A stretch of 64,000 bases of DNA, taken from Stenotrophomonas maltophilia. GTDB taxonomy: Bacteria > Pseudomonadota > Gammaproteobacteria > Xanthomonadales > Xanthomonadaceae. Where the stretch lies: assembly GCF_001676385.1 (NCBI RefSeq), contig NZ_LYVJ01000008.1:1-64000 (forward strand). Direction: 5' to 3'. The position numbers were made by a program, and so were the translations under genes. The notes under the pieces were generated by a model that was given only the letters and a program-made list of their open reading frames with translations, ran no database searches and was not told where the DNA came from. Below, in pieces: positions 44,001 to 52,611 of this stretch (its first letter is position 1; every line of letters starts with the position of its first letter).

Positions 44001-44256
44001 GGCTGCCGTTGATCAGTGCGTTGCTGCCAGTGTCCGTGACATTCAGCGCGAAGCTGCCTGCGCCATGGGTGAGGACATCGTCGGCACCGAGCTGCAGGCT
44101 GCTGCCAGCGCTGACCTGCAGGGGCCCGGTCAGGTCGGCGGCGTGGACCGGCAGTGCCGCCCACAGGGCGGTGGCCAGCAGGCTGGGAAGGAGGGGGGCA
44201 GGCGCGAGACGCGCGCGCCCGGACGCACGGCGGCGCCGAGTGGGGGAGGCGTACAT
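41008..44256 (-). CDS. autotransporter (type V secretion) adhesin-like protein
   Basis: A 1082-residue autotransporter. A basic signal region (MYASPTRRRRASGRARLAPA, then a hydrophobic core ending VHA at 39) is followed by a passenger of pertactin-type beta-helix repeats (about 40-715; repeated G-rich turns such as NGGQVRLRGATLSI). A proline linker of 10-residue repeats (about 720-769) follows, then a C-terminal autotransporter beta-barrel (about 775-1082) ending in SYNW with a terminal aromatic residue. No catalytic motif was seen in the passenger, so an adhesive role is inferred. The ATG at 44256 has CAGGAAG at good spacing; longer in-frame starts exist but give an implausible leader. It is downstream of the Roc-like operon and shares an upstream motif with it. 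Confidence 0.92.
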   Translation of the reverse strand: MYASPTRRRRASGRARLAPAPLLPSLLATALWAALPVHAADLTGPLQVSAGSSLQLGADDVLTHGAGSFALNVTDTGSNALINGSHINVTGNGSAVSAANGGQVRLRGATLSIAPATGAGFYALYANGAGSVIDARDVDIDATRNGSGFGSVQAYNGGVIRYTGGRLSVTGTGAVLAGASGKGSELHLADLQMTADGGARLRADSAGLLTIRNSRITLAPGGILAGVAVNGVGSRAELYDTYLQNGWFDIDSGGSVLLENVEAHSVGGSMRLLGSSISKTYSSAVINGGSFSTVGGYGVNINSWGQLTARDAAFDVRDGYSGFWLASNESRLQLTDSTIDTWTDTYGHGVEIAGGVASVQGGQITTHGDATYGVRVTGSTGSTASRIEASGSVIEVRGSGGGGVFIGGSTSTALLDNVAIRSDGENVFGIVHMNTARLTQADRLDIRMTGSNSGGYRSYLTAFGPYWNRATFNDSHIETASGAAFWLQGSNHALTLNGSEVTAGDGSGRLLRVSDTVFTDGSSVATSRIDFSADASTLRGDVVVDSATAEVHMVLRNGTTFSGALRNDSGYQVAQLALDDSSQWNVRASSSVGALEHAGTIAFDAPAADGFKTVTVSGDYVGNGGRWIFNRALGDDASLGDQLVINGNSSGAASVSVRNAGGAGAPTQEGIRLITVAGQSDAQFSLQGRAVAGAYDYFLFKGGVSSPDDGNWYLRSEYVPPVDPPQPPDPPIDPPQPPDPPVDPPRPPEPPVDPPLPPEPPIDPPRPQVERPEPAAYLGNRSAALGMFRHSLHDRAGDPAAEAGARSDAVAWMHLRSAQPDSHDRNRQVQVDGQISSVLVGAGRRFEVGGTGELQAGAMLGHGRARNDSRSQLTGYTARGVVTGTSVGAYATWLQDARMEGGAYVDGWLQYGRFRNSVQGDGLQKERYDARNWSASAEAGYVLPLRRTAQRGIYLQPQLQVVHSRYDSDRLIEANGTVVEDRGRGETSTRLGLRLYSRGLTPAQGQVHPYVAVNWWSGGNGAGMAMDGERLQRQLPRDIYEAKAGVQVNLSGGWRGWGELSRQSGGMGFRDVGAQLGVSYNW
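41971..42100 (-). repeat. 30-bp tandem repeats in autotransporter linker
   Basis: Four consecutive 30-bp units (41971-42000, 42001-42030, 42031-42060, 42061-42090) plus a partial fifth. Each encodes a ten-residue PPxDPPxPPx block. The repeats join the passenger to the beta-barrel and could vary in copy number between strains. Confidence 0.85.
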
Positions 44257-44423
44257 GCTGTTGGACTTCCTGTGGCAGGGCGCAGCACGGCTGCGCGAAC
44301 TGGCGCGGCAGGGCCGCGTCGCTGCGGAAGCGCTGGCGATGGCCGCGACAGGCGCCATCGTGCTTCCGTCCCCCTTGGCGGCGCAGCAATGGCTGGCAGG
44401 CGCCACCTTGACGGGATGCGTCC

Positions 44424-44469
44424 AGCCTAGAAATCGTCGCTGTCCTATGGAATCAGGCGATTCCTAAAG
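44424..44469 (-). promoter_or_regulatory. candidate promoter/operator of the autotransporter gene
   Basis: Read towards the autotransporter: CTTTAGGAA, TCGC, CTGATTCC (44469-44449), then 19 nt, then TAGGCT (44429-44424) as a possible -10. The same arrangement occurs upstream of the hybrid kinase gene at 52454-52499. Transcription from about 44417 would leave a leader of some 160 nt. Confidence 0.6.
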
Positions 44470-44519
44470 CAGGCGCAGGGCCTGCGCGATGCACCGGCGG
44501 ATCCAGCGGCCAGCAGGTG

Positions 44520-45161
44520 TCACGCGAACAACGAGGCCTGCAGGCAGTACTCGATCAGCGCCTGGTCACTGTCCACGCCGAGCTTGCGCATCGCACTGAT
44601 CTTCTGCGTGCTGACCGTCTTGGCGCTGCGCTGCAGCTGGCGTGCGATGTCGCCCACGCTCATGCCGCCGGTGAACAGCCGGATCACTTCCAGCTCGCGC
44701 GGCGACAGGCGCGCACGAACCGCATCGGCATCGGCCGGTTCGCTCGCCGCGACCGGCAGCAGGCCCGGGGGCCGGTAGACGCGATCGGCCAGTACCACGC
44801 GCAGGGCCTGTACCAGGCTGCCCAGTCCATGGCTCTTGAGCACGACGCCCCCCGCTCCGGCGGCATACATCGCAGCCACCAGCGATGGGTTGGAGACCAT
44901 CGTCAGTACCAGCAGGCGAGTCTCCGGGAAGCTGCGGCGCAGGAATGAGATCAGCTTGATGCCGTCGCCGAAGTGGTCGCCACCGGGCATGCTGTAGTCG
45001 GTGATCACCGCCTGTGGTCGGGTCCGGGTCATCAGTTCGATCAGCGTAGCCGGATCGGCGGCTTCACCCACGACCTCCAGGTCCAGCTCCCCGGCCAGGA
45101 CGTCGCGGATGCCGGCAAGCACGATCGGATGGTCGTCGGCGATGAGGATCTGTGTGGTCAT
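44520..45161 (-). CDS. LuxR-type response regulator (RcsB/BvgA/RocA-like)
   Basis: A 213-residue response regulator. The N-terminal receiver domain has ADDHP acidic residues and phospho-acceptor Asp55 in VITDYSMPGGDHFGDGIKLI, a form typical of RcsB/BvgA regulators. The C-terminal NarL-type HTH (about 148-205) reads LSPRELEVIRLFTGGMSVGDIARQLQRSAKTVSTQ. It is encoded last in a four-gene minus-strand signalling operon and overlaps the upstream hybrid kinase by 4 bp (ATGA), so that kinase's Hpt domain is the likely phosphodonor. The probable targets are the operon itself and the autotransporter, through the shared motif. Confidence 0.92.
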   Translation of the reverse strand: MTTQILIADDHPIVLAGIRDVLAGELDLEVVGEAADPATLIELMTRTRPQAVITDYSMPGGDHFGDGIKLISFLRRSFPETRLLVLTMVSNPSLVAAMYAAGAGGVVLKSHGLGSLVQALRVVLADRVYRPPGLLPVAASEPADADAVRARLSPRELEVIRLFTGGMSVGDIARQLQRSAKTVSTQKISAMRKLGVDSDQALIEYCLQASLFA

Positions 45162-48100
45162 GGCAGGTCCGGGGCGTCATGAAGGGAAGTGGGGGGGGCG
45201 CCGAGCAGCGGATGCAGCAACTGCAGCAGGCGCTGCTGGAAGGCGGCCAGTGGGCCGGCCTGGCCGGACAGGCTGTCGCCGCCGGCAAGGTGCTGTTCGA
45301 TCTGCAGGCCACTGTCCGCCAGCGCGGGCGCGCCGACAATGACCAGCGCGCCGCGGATGCGGTGCAACGCCTGCGCCACGCGCCCCGGATCGGCTCCATC
45401 GATCGCCTGGCGCAGGCTGTCCAGGTCGGCCTGCATGGTCTGCACGAACAGCGATCTCATCTTTGCTGGGACGCGCAGCGGCGGATCACCTTCGTGCCTA
45501 GCGGTGGCCGCAGGTCCCGCCAGGGGCGCGGAAGATGGCGCATCATCACCGGCAGTCTGAAGCAGCAGGCGCTGCAGCGCTTCCAGTGTGATCGGCTTGA
45601 CCAGCACGCCCTGCATGCCGGCGTCCTGGCAACGCTGTCGTTCGGAAGGGTCGGCATTGGCGGTTGCGCCGTGAATCGGCACGGTGGCGCCGCGTGCACG
45701 CAGCGCGCGAGCCAGCCCATAGCCATCCAGGCCTGGCATGTTCAGATCGGTCAGCACCAGCCCGAACCTGCCTTGCTGCCAGTAGCCCAGCGCTTCGTTG
45801 CCATCGCTGGCGACCACCGCGCGGCAGCCAAGCTGCTCCAGCTGGTCGCGCAGGATTGCCTGGTTGATCGGATTGTCCTCGGCCACCAGTACCTGCAGGC
45901 CGAAGCGGCGTGCTGCCGGCAAACGGCCCTGGGTGCTGCCTGCCAAGGGCTGGCCGCCGGCAACGGCCAGCGCGGCCACGATGGCGTTGAAGCGATGCAG
46001 GCCCACCTGCCAGCTGCCATCGATCAGCTGCGGGCTTGCGCCACCTTCGCGGCAGGCGACCACGTGCGGGCCGCCAATCCAGGCCGGTGCCGCGGCGTCC
46101 AGAACCAGGTCGAGCAGCACCGCCGTCGTCGGCAGGCCCGCGGCCATGTCCTCCTGGTACACGCTGGCGACCGCATCGCGTTGCTGCAGGCGCTCGCACA
46201 GTGATTGCACCAGTTCCCGCACGCTGCCGCGGACCTGCACGCGGAGCCCCGCCGGCAGCTGCGGCGCGGGTGATTGCAACGGATCCGGTGGAGCGGGTGG
46301 AAGGGGCAGCTCGATACTGAAGCTGCTGCCCAGGCCGCTTTCGCTGACCACGCGCAGGTGCCCTCCCATCAACGCCACCAGATGCGCGCAGATGGACAGG
46401 CCCAGGCCGGTGCCACGCATGGCATCGGTGCCCGGGTTGGCCTGGTAGAACGGTTCGAACAGATGCGCCTGGTGCTCGCTGGCAATACCGATGCCGGTGT
46501 CCGTGACCTGCCATTGCAGCCACGTCAGTTCGTCCTGCCAGCGCGCCGAGACACGCACCACCACGCGTCCGCTGTCGGTGAACTTCAGCGCGTTGCTGAT
46601 CAGGTTGTTGAGTATCTGGCGGATCCGCGCAGCATCGCCGTACACGGAGGCCGGTATGTCGGCATCAATGCAGGCATAGAACTGCAGTCCCCGGTTCGCG
46701 GCTGCAGCGGAGTAGGAGTCCAGTGCGTCCTCGGTCAGCCGCGCCGGATCGAACGGGCTGGGCTCCAGGTTCAACTGGCCGGCCTCGGCCTTGCTCACGT
46801 CAAGGATGTCACTGATCAGCTGCATCAACGTCGAGGACGATCGCTGGATCGTGGCGAGGTAGTCCTGCTGCCGCGCATCCAACGAGGTCAACCCCAGCAG
46901 TTCGAGCGTGCCCAGCACGCCGTACAGCGGTGTCCGGATTTCATGACTTATGGTAGCCAGGAACTGGCTCTTGGCGCGGTTGGCCTGGTCGGCGGCACGG
47001 CGGGCCTGCTGCAGGACCTGTTCGGCTTCATGCTGGCTGCTGAGGTCGATGAACAGGCACAGTACGGCCGGTTCGCCGCGATAGCGCGCCGGCGCCGCCT
47101 TCACCAGAAGATGGCGCCCGTCGGGAGTTGTGTAGCCCAGGCCATCGCCCAGTGTGGTGCCTCCGGCAGCCAGCACGCTGCGCCGCCACTGACCGTGCCA
47201 GCCGCCGTCATGATGATCTTCGCCCAGCCAGCTGCGGGCCAATGCGTTGTCCAGCAGCACAGTGCCATCGGCGCGCCGCAGCAGGCACAGCCCGATCGGT
47301 GCGTTGTCCAGGACGGTGCGGCTGAACGCTTCGCTTTCCAGCAGGCGCGCATGGTTGTTGCGCAGTGGCTCGATGACCGAGCGGCGGTAAGCGCGCAGCA
47401 CCAGTGTGCCACCCATCGCCAGCAACAACGCCGCCACCGCCGCACCCAGCAGCGGACCCCGCGGATGCTGCAGGACCTGCCGCCAGCTGACGTGGTAGAC
47501 CGCCAGCCAGTGATCGTTGCGCATGTAGAACTTCAGGCCTCCCTTACCGGCCCGCCAGGAGGTACCGGCATCGGTGGCGTCTGCGGCATTGCCGAGCAGA
47601 TGCCGCCCATCGGCATCGAACAGCGACAGCCGCTGGAATACAGGAACCCCGAGAACCTGCCGGTAGTCGTCGACCCGTGCCGGGTCGAGCAGGCAGGCCA
47701 GTGCTGCCAATGAGCCGTCGCTGCGCTCGCCCCACAGGCGCGCATCCTGCGGGGCATGCGCGATGGCCAGCAGGCGGGTCTGCCGGTCGCGCCAGGGCAC
47801 GGCAGTCCAGGCGATGCCACCGCGCTGCAGGACCGCCTGCGTGCGCAGCGCCTGATGGATTGCCGTGATCGCTGGGCGCAAGTGGTGCGGGCTGCTCTGG
47901 CCCGCATCCGTGCCGGACCCCTGTACCGGGGCCAGCAGTCCCCGCGCGCCCTGGCCATCGACCAACAGGCATTGCGGAGGTGGATAGCGCGAGGCCGACC
48001 AGAACGTGCCGTAGAAGCGCAGGAATCGATCGCCCAGTTCGCTCGGAGGCGATGAACCAGCGCCGTCGCCGCCCACCACGGCGAAGTTGGCGAACAAAGG

Positions 48101-48382
48101 ACCGCGCTGCGGCTCCACGCTGGCATCCGGCAGTGGCTGCCCGCGGGTGCCGACGTCATGCAACCGCCACTGGCGCAGGAAGCGCTCCTGTTCGCGCAGC
48201 GTGCCGTCCAATCGGCGGAAGTGGTATTCGATCTTGGTGCGCTCTTCGTTCAACAGCTGCGTGCCAGTGGACAGCAGCAGCCCGGCCTGGAGAGTGGCCA
48301 GCACCACCACGCCGATCAACAGGGCATGGACCCGCAGGGAGCGGCGGGCGAGTCGGCGGACTGAAGAGGATTCGGCCGGCAT
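45158..48382 (-). CDS. hybrid sensor histidine kinase with REC and Hpt domains (BvgS/RocS-like)
   Basis: A 1074-residue tripartite sensor. In order: TM1 (about 18-40), a periplasmic sensing region (~41-310) of unknown fold, TM2 (~311-330), a PAS-like segment (~350-450), HisKA with His480 ([13 protein letters not shown]), HATPase (about 585-695, with NLISNALKF and GTGLGLSI), a receiver domain (~830-940, Asp879 in LTDLNMPGLDG) and an Hpt domain with His1007 (ALHRIRGAL). This is the complete four-step phosphorelay layout. The ATG at 48382 (MPAESSSVRR) gives a sensible N-terminus before TM1. It is coupled to the response regulator gene downstream. Confidence 0.93.
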   Translation of the reverse strand: MPAESSSVRRLARRSLRVHALLIGVVVLATLQAGLLLSTGTQLLNEERTKIEYHFRRLDGTLREQERFLRQWRLHDVGTRGQPLPDASVEPQRGPLFANFAVVGGDGAGSSPPSELGDRFLRFYGTFWSASRYPPPQCLLVDGQGARGLLAPVQGSGTDAGQSSPHHLRPAITAIHQALRTQAVLQRGGIAWTAVPWRDRQTRLLAIAHAPQDARLWGERSDGSLAALACLLDPARVDDYRQVLGVPVFQRLSLFDADGRHLLGNAADATDAGTSWRAGKGGLKFYMRNDHWLAVYHVSWRQVLQHPRGPLLGAAVAALLLAMGGTLVLRAYRRSVIEPLRNNHARLLESEAFSRTVLDNAPIGLCLLRRADGTVLLDNALARSWLGEDHHDGGWHGQWRRSVLAAGGTTLGDGLGYTTPDGRHLLVKAAPARYRGEPAVLCLFIDLSSQHEAEQVLQQARRAADQANRAKSQFLATISHEIRTPLYGVLGTLELLGLTSLDARQQDYLATIQRSSSTLMQLISDILDVSKAEAGQLNLEPSPFDPARLTEDALDSYSAAAANRGLQFYACIDADIPASVYGDAARIRQILNNLISNALKFTDSGRVVVRVSARWQDELTWLQWQVTDTGIGIASEHQAHLFEPFYQANPGTDAMRGTGLGLSICAHLVALMGGHLRVVSESGLGSSFSIELPLPPAPPDPLQSPAPQLPAGLRVQVRGSVRELVQSLCERLQQRDAVASVYQEDMAAGLPTTAVLLDLVLDAAAPAWIGGPHVVACREGGASPQLIDGSWQVGLHRFNAIVAALAVAGGQPLAGSTQGRLPAARRFGLQVLVAEDNPINQAILRDQLEQLGCRAVVASDGNEALGYWQQGRFGLVLTDLNMPGLDGYGLARALRARGATVPIHGATANADPSERQRCQDAGMQGVLVKPITLEALQRLLLQTAGDDAPSSAPLAGPAATARHEGDPPLRVPAKMRSLFVQTMQADLDSLRQAIDGADPGRVAQALHRIRGALVIVGAPALADSGLQIEQHLAGGDSLSGQAGPLAAFQQRLLQLLHPLLGAPPTSLHDAPDLP

Positions 48383-48494
48383 GGCGGGTCTCGGAGCAGT
48401 GGGCGGCCAAGGAAGGCACCGTCCGTGGCAGCACGCGATGCCCGCTGTCACGGCAGGGAGGATCGTCAATGCTACTTGATGAATCCGTGAAGCT

Positions 48495-49679
48495 TCAGGG
48501 CAGCGCGTCGCCCAGCAGGCGGGTGAACTCGTCCGAGGGCAACGCCTGCGAGATGAGGAAACCCTGCACCTGGCTACACCCCAGCTGGCGCAGTGCGGCC
48601 AGGTCAGCATCGCTTTCCACGCCCTCGGCCACGATGGTCAGGCCGAGCTGGTTGGCCAGCGCGATGATCGTCGACAGTGTCAGGTGCAGGGCCGGATCAC
48701 GGGCGCAGCCACTGACCAGTGCGCGGTCGATCTTGACCTCGGTGAAAGGCGTATTGACCAGGTTGTGGACCGAACTCAGGCCCTGCCCGAAATCATCCTG
48801 TGCCAGCCCGAAGCCCTTCATGCGCAGGCGACAGGCGCCGGCATAGAAATCACTGACGTGCCGCGTAGTGCTGTTCTCCATCAGCTCGAAGCACAGTTCG
48901 CCGGGGTTGCCTCCGAGGGCCAGGGTCAGCGCCAGCAGCTCGTCGGGCAGGTCGGACTGCTCCAGCAGATGCGGCGGCAGGTTGATGGAGACCGGTATCC
49001 GGAATCCCTGCTTGCGCCATCGGGCCTGGGCCTTGACGCTGGCCTTGAGCATCATCCGCAGCAGATCGCCTTCCAGGCCATGGCGGCACATCGCAGGCAG
49101 GAAAGTGCCCGCTGCCAGTGTCCCCAGCGTTGGATGACGCCAGCGTACCAGCGCTTCAGCCGCCACCACCCGGCCGGATTGCAGTGACTGCTTGGGCTGG
49201 AACCAGGCAGTCAAGCTGCCATCGGCCATGGCCTGCCGCAGTTGCTGGGCATCGGGCTCGGCGGGCGCGGTGCCGACAGGAGTTGCGGGCGTGGGCGGCC
49301 GCGTCTGTGCCAGTGCTTCGAACAAGGCCTGGACATCGGCCGCGGCGACCGGCTTGGGCAGCAGGCCGATCACCTCCAGCCCCAGGGATTCGGCCATCAG
49401 GCGGGCCGCGGTCATCATCCGCCGGGAGGCCGCACTGGCCAGTGCAAGCCGTGGCGGCCGCGGTTGGGCAGCCAGTGCCTGGATGAACTGGATGCCGTCC
49501 TGTCCTGGCATCAACAGGTCGCTGACCACCAGGTCGTAGGGCTGGCAGGCACACAGCGCGATCGCTGCGTCCACATCCTCGCAGGCATCGACCTGCACAC
49601 CGTCGCGGCTGCCGAACAGGTTGGCAAGGAAGCCGCGCTGGAAGGGCTGGTCTTCCAGGATCAGGACACGCTGGGTCAT
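48495..49679 (-). CDS. response regulator with EAL c-di-GMP phosphodiesterase domain (RocR-like)
   Basis: A 394-residue REC-EAL protein that should hydrolyse cyclic di-GMP to pGpG under phosphorylation control. The receiver has Asp54 (VVSDLLMPGQDG). The EAL domain begins with EAL at 175-177 and keeps Asn233 (INLPP), Glu265 and Glu268 (ELMENS), Asp295-Asp296 (QDDFG), Lys316 (KIDRA), Glu352 (AEGVES) and a late QGF. These positions coincide with the residues I recall for Pseudomonas RocR. It overlaps the upstream kinase gene by 4 bp and is followed after 112 bp by the second kinase gene. Confidence 0.95.
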   Translation of the reverse strand: MTQRVLILEDQPFQRGFLANLFGSRDGVQVDACEDVDAAIALCACQPYDLVVSDLLMPGQDGIQFIQALAAQPRPPRLALASAASRRMMTAARLMAESLGLEVIGLLPKPVAAADVQALFEALAQTRPPTPATPVGTAPAEPDAQQLRQAMADGSLTAWFQPKQSLQSGRVVAAEALVRWRHPTLGTLAAGTFLPAMCRHGLEGDLLRMMLKASVKAQARWRKQGFRIPVSINLPPHLLEQSDLPDELLALTLALGGNPGELCFELMENSTTRHVSDFYAGACRLRMKGFGLAQDDFGQGLSSVHNLVNTPFTEVKIDRALVSGCARDPALHLTLSTIIALANQLGLTIVAEGVESDADLAALRQLGCSQVQGFLISQALPSDEFTRLLGDALP

Positions 49680-52447
49680 GCGGGGTCTCCTTGGCGCAGG
49701 GCGATCAGCGCCTTGCGCAGGCGGGCGATATCGATGGGTTTGCTCAGGTAGCCCTGCATGCCACTGGCCAGGCAGCGCTCGCGTTCCTCGGCGGTGGCAT
49801 TGGCGGTGGCGCCGATCACTGGCACCGGGTTGCTGTCATCGCGCAGCTGCCGCGCCAGTGCGTGACCGTCCATGCGTGGCATGTTGATATCAGTCACGAC
49901 CAGGTCGAAGACCAGTTCGCGGCACAGCTGCAACGCCTCGACACCATCCTGTGCCAGTTCCACCTCGCAGCCGAGGGTGCGCAGCTGTTCGGCCAGGATC
50001 ACCCGGTTGATCGGGTTGTCTTCGACGGCCAGCACGCGCAGGCCGAGCGGCATCGGCGGCGCGTCGCGCGTGGATTCTGGCAGCGCCGCGCGCCGTTGCT
50101 GCAGGCTGGCCAGTGCATTTCCGATCGCGCTCATGCAATGCAGCGTCACCACGAGGCTGCCGTCGGCGGCCACCGTGGGCTGGTCGCCACCATCGATCGA
50201 GGCCACCACCCGCGGGCCGGTCCACGCCAGCGGGGCTGTGGCCTCGCCGTCCATCAGGATGGCGCCATCATGGTCGAGCAGGGCTGGGTCGCCGCGCAGC
50301 GGCTGCGCGTTGGCGCCCCAGCGCCGCAGCCACCCGCATGCGCTGTCAACCAGATCGCGATCACGGCCACGTACCAGGATCGGCGGTTCAGGCAGCAGTG
50401 ACGGGCCATCCTCCGCCGAGGCGAGTACCGGCAACGGCAGGCGGACGCTGAAGCTGCTGCCCAGCCCGGGCTCGCTCACGACCTGCAGTTCCCCGCTCAT
50501 CAGGCGCACCAGGCGATCGCTGATGGAAAGGCCGAGCCCGGTGCCCTGCGCGCTGGCCGCGCTGCGGACCTGGCGGAACGGCTCGAACAGCCGCGCTTGT
50601 TCCTCGGCGGGAATACCCACGCCCGTGTCGGTCACTTGCCAGGCCAGTACGCTCGACTCACCTTCGCGCTGCACCTGGCGCACGCGCAGCACCACGCGGC
50701 CGTGCTCGGTGAACTTGATCGCGTTGCTGAGCAGGTTGCCGAGTACCTGGCGGATCCGGTCCGCGTCACCGAGGACGCGGGTGGGCAGGGCGGGATCGGT
50801 GCACACCAGTATCTGCAGCCCCTTGCATGTTGCAGATGCCGCGAAGCCGCGCAGCACGCTCTCGGTCAGCTCGCGTGGTGAGAATGAACTCGGTTCCAGG
50901 CTGAGCTGGCCCGATTCGATCTTGGAGACATCCAGCACGTCGCTGATCAGCTGAAGCAGTACCGACGAGGAGCTCTCGATGGTGCGCAGGTATTGCGATT
51001 GCCGGGCGTCCAGCGAGGTACGGCCAAGCAGCTCCAGGGTTCCCAGCACGCCGTAAAGCGGCGTGCGTATCTCATGGCTCATGGTGGCCAGGAACGCGCT
51101 CTTGGCCTGGTTGGCAGCGTCTGCGGCCTGGCGTGCCGATGACAGTGCTGCCTGCGCCTGGCGGTGCCGCGAGATGTCGTGGAAGACGCACAGGAGCACA
51201 TCATCGCTCTGGTAGCGGCAAGCGGCATGCAGCACCTGCAGCTGCCGGCCCTCGCGGGTGGTGAACTCCAGCCCACGGCCCCGCTCGCCGGCATGCCCGC
51301 GCCAGGGGGCATGCCAGTCGCCATCCTCGCCATCGTCGCCCAGCCAGTCGCGCAGCAGCTGGTTGGAGAGCAGCAGCTGTCGGTCGCTGCGGCGCAGCAC
51401 GCAGATCCCGACCGGCGCCATGTCGATCACGGTTGAACTGAAGTCCAGGTTTTCCAGCAGGCGACTGTGCTGCTGCAGTGCGGGTTGGATCAGCTGGCGG
51501 TCGACGCGATGCTGCAGCAGGCCAAGGACCCCGCCGGCCAGCAGCAGCAACAACAGGCAGACCAGCAGCGGCACGGCCAGGTCACCCAACAGCAGTGGCG
51601 GCGGCAGATGGTAGACCAGTCGCCAACCATCGTTGCCGACACTCTTCACCAGTGCGACACCCCGCGGTAGCCAGCCACTCCAGAGTGTGCCGAAGCTGTC
51701 GTCCTGGCGCTGCAGCAGAGTCGTCCAGCCCGCCCTGTCGAGCCGGGGCGCCTGGCTCGACAGGGCCGGTTGTCCCGCACGGTCGAGCAGCGCATAGCCC
51801 CCGATGCCTTGGCCGTCGATCACACTCGTTGCCGCAGCGCCATCCAGCAGCAGCACCAGCCATTGCGTCGGATGAGGACCGGCGTGCAACGGCCGGGCCA
51901 ATGCCACGCCCGTGTCGCCCGGTCGCATCCAGTACACCGGATCTGCGCCACCAGGGAGGCCGCGGGCCTGCAGGGCGCGCAGCGACGGCAGATCGGCAGG
52001 GCGGGCATTGCTCTTGTCACCGGCCAGCCAACGAGTGCCGTCCGCATCAACCAGCGCCAGCTGTGTCTGCAGTGCCCGCAGCGTGCGTTCGGCACGTGCC
52101 GAGAGCAGCAATTGCTGGCCCGGGAGGCCATCCGCCGTGCGCGGACGCTCCAGCGGGATCCGGCGCACGCCGTCACTATCTATTGCTGCTGCGGCGCCTT
52201 GCACCACTGAATCACCCAGGTACCGCAGCAGCGCCTCGCGCTGGTCGAAGTAGACCTGTGCCCTGTATGCGGCGGCATTCATTTCCCGTCGGTGGTGCGA
52301 GATGTCCTCGGTGAGCGCTGCGAGCAGGTAGAAGCCCGCAGCTGCGGCCAGGCAGATGAACACGCACACGGTCAGGACGCGCAGCAGCACCGAGGCGGTG
52401 ATGGGCGGTGCGGCCTGCGACAGCGAAGAGCGAGGAGTACGGAACAT
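49676..52447 (-). CDS. hybrid sensor histidine kinase without Hpt domain
   Basis: A 923-residue hybrid kinase paralogous to the one at 45158-48382. TM1 (~20-45), a periplasmic region (~46-285), TM2 (~290-312), a PAS-like segment (~335-425), HisKA with His458 ([13 protein letters not shown]), HATPase ([18 protein letters not shown]) and a receiver domain with Asp853 ([11 protein letters not shown]) are visible. It ends soon after the receiver, so it has no Hpt and must use another protein's Hpt to complete a relay. It is the first gene of the operon. No Shine-Dalgarno precedes the ATG, and the candidate promoter suggests a leaderless start. Confidence 0.92.
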   Translation of the reverse strand: MFRTPRSSLSQAAPPITASVLLRVLTVCVFICLAAAAGFYLLAALTEDISHHRREMNAAAYRAQVYFDQREALLRYLGDSVVQGAAAAIDSDGVRRIPLERPRTADGLPGQQLLLSARAERTLRALQTQLALVDADGTRWLAGDKSNARPADLPSLRALQARGLPGGADPVYWMRPGDTGVALARPLHAGPHPTQWLVLLLDGAAATSVIDGQGIGGYALLDRAGQPALSSQAPRLDRAGWTTLLQRQDDSFGTLWSGWLPRGVALVKSVGNDGWRLVYHLPPPLLLGDLAVPLLVCLLLLLLAGGVLGLLQHRVDRQLIQPALQQHSRLLENLDFSSTVIDMAPVGICVLRRSDRQLLLSNQLLRDWLGDDGEDGDWHAPWRGHAGERGRGLEFTTREGRQLQVLHAACRYQSDDVLLCVFHDISRHRQAQAALSSARQAADAANQAKSAFLATMSHEIRTPLYGVLGTLELLGRTSLDARQSQYLRTIESSSSVLLQLISDVLDVSKIESGQLSLEPSSFSPRELTESVLRGFAASATCKGLQILVCTDPALPTRVLGDADRIRQVLGNLLSNAIKFTEHGRVVLRVRQVQREGESSVLAWQVTDTGVGIPAEEQARLFEPFRQVRSAASAQGTGLGLSISDRLVRLMSGELQVVSEPGLGSSFSVRLPLPVLASAEDGPSLLPEPPILVRGRDRDLVDSACGWLRRWGANAQPLRGDPALLDHDGAILMDGEATAPLAWTGPRVVASIDGGDQPTVAADGSLVVTLHCMSAIGNALASLQQRRAALPESTRDAPPMPLGLRVLAVEDNPINRVILAEQLRTLGCEVELAQDGVEALQLCRELVFDLVVTDINMPRMDGHALARQLRDDSNPVPVIGATANATAEERERCLASGMQGYLSKPIDIARLRKALIALRQGDPA

Positions 52448-52453
52448 ATACCG

Positions 52454-52499
52454 ATGCTAGGAAGCGGGCAGAAGTGGCGGAATCAGCCGTTTCCTAAAG
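52454..52499 (-). promoter_or_regulatory. candidate promoter/operator of the Roc-like signalling operon
   Basis: Read towards the kinase gene: CTTTAGGAA, ACGG, CTGATTCC (52499-52479), 19 nt, then TAGCAT (52459-52454). The 21-bp block matches the autotransporter site at 44449-44469 in 19 of 21 positions, and the spacing to the -10-like hexamer is the same. The CTTTAGGAA part contains TTTCCTA on the other strand, reminiscent of BvgA-type heptads. Confidence 0.6.
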
Positions 52500-52611
52500 T
52501 CCGCTGCCATCGCGTCGCACCGGGCCCTGTCCCCACTTCCGCTCCCGGCCCGCACGCCGGGCGTGGCCAGGCGTTACCCTCTCCGGCACATCCTCGCTGG
52601 AGTGCTCTCCG

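Noticed and set aside
44257-44406. N-terminal extension of the autotransporter (ESPR-type signal)
   Set aside because: The in-frame upstream residues do not match the extended signal peptide pattern, and a good ribosome binding site precedes the ATG at 44256.
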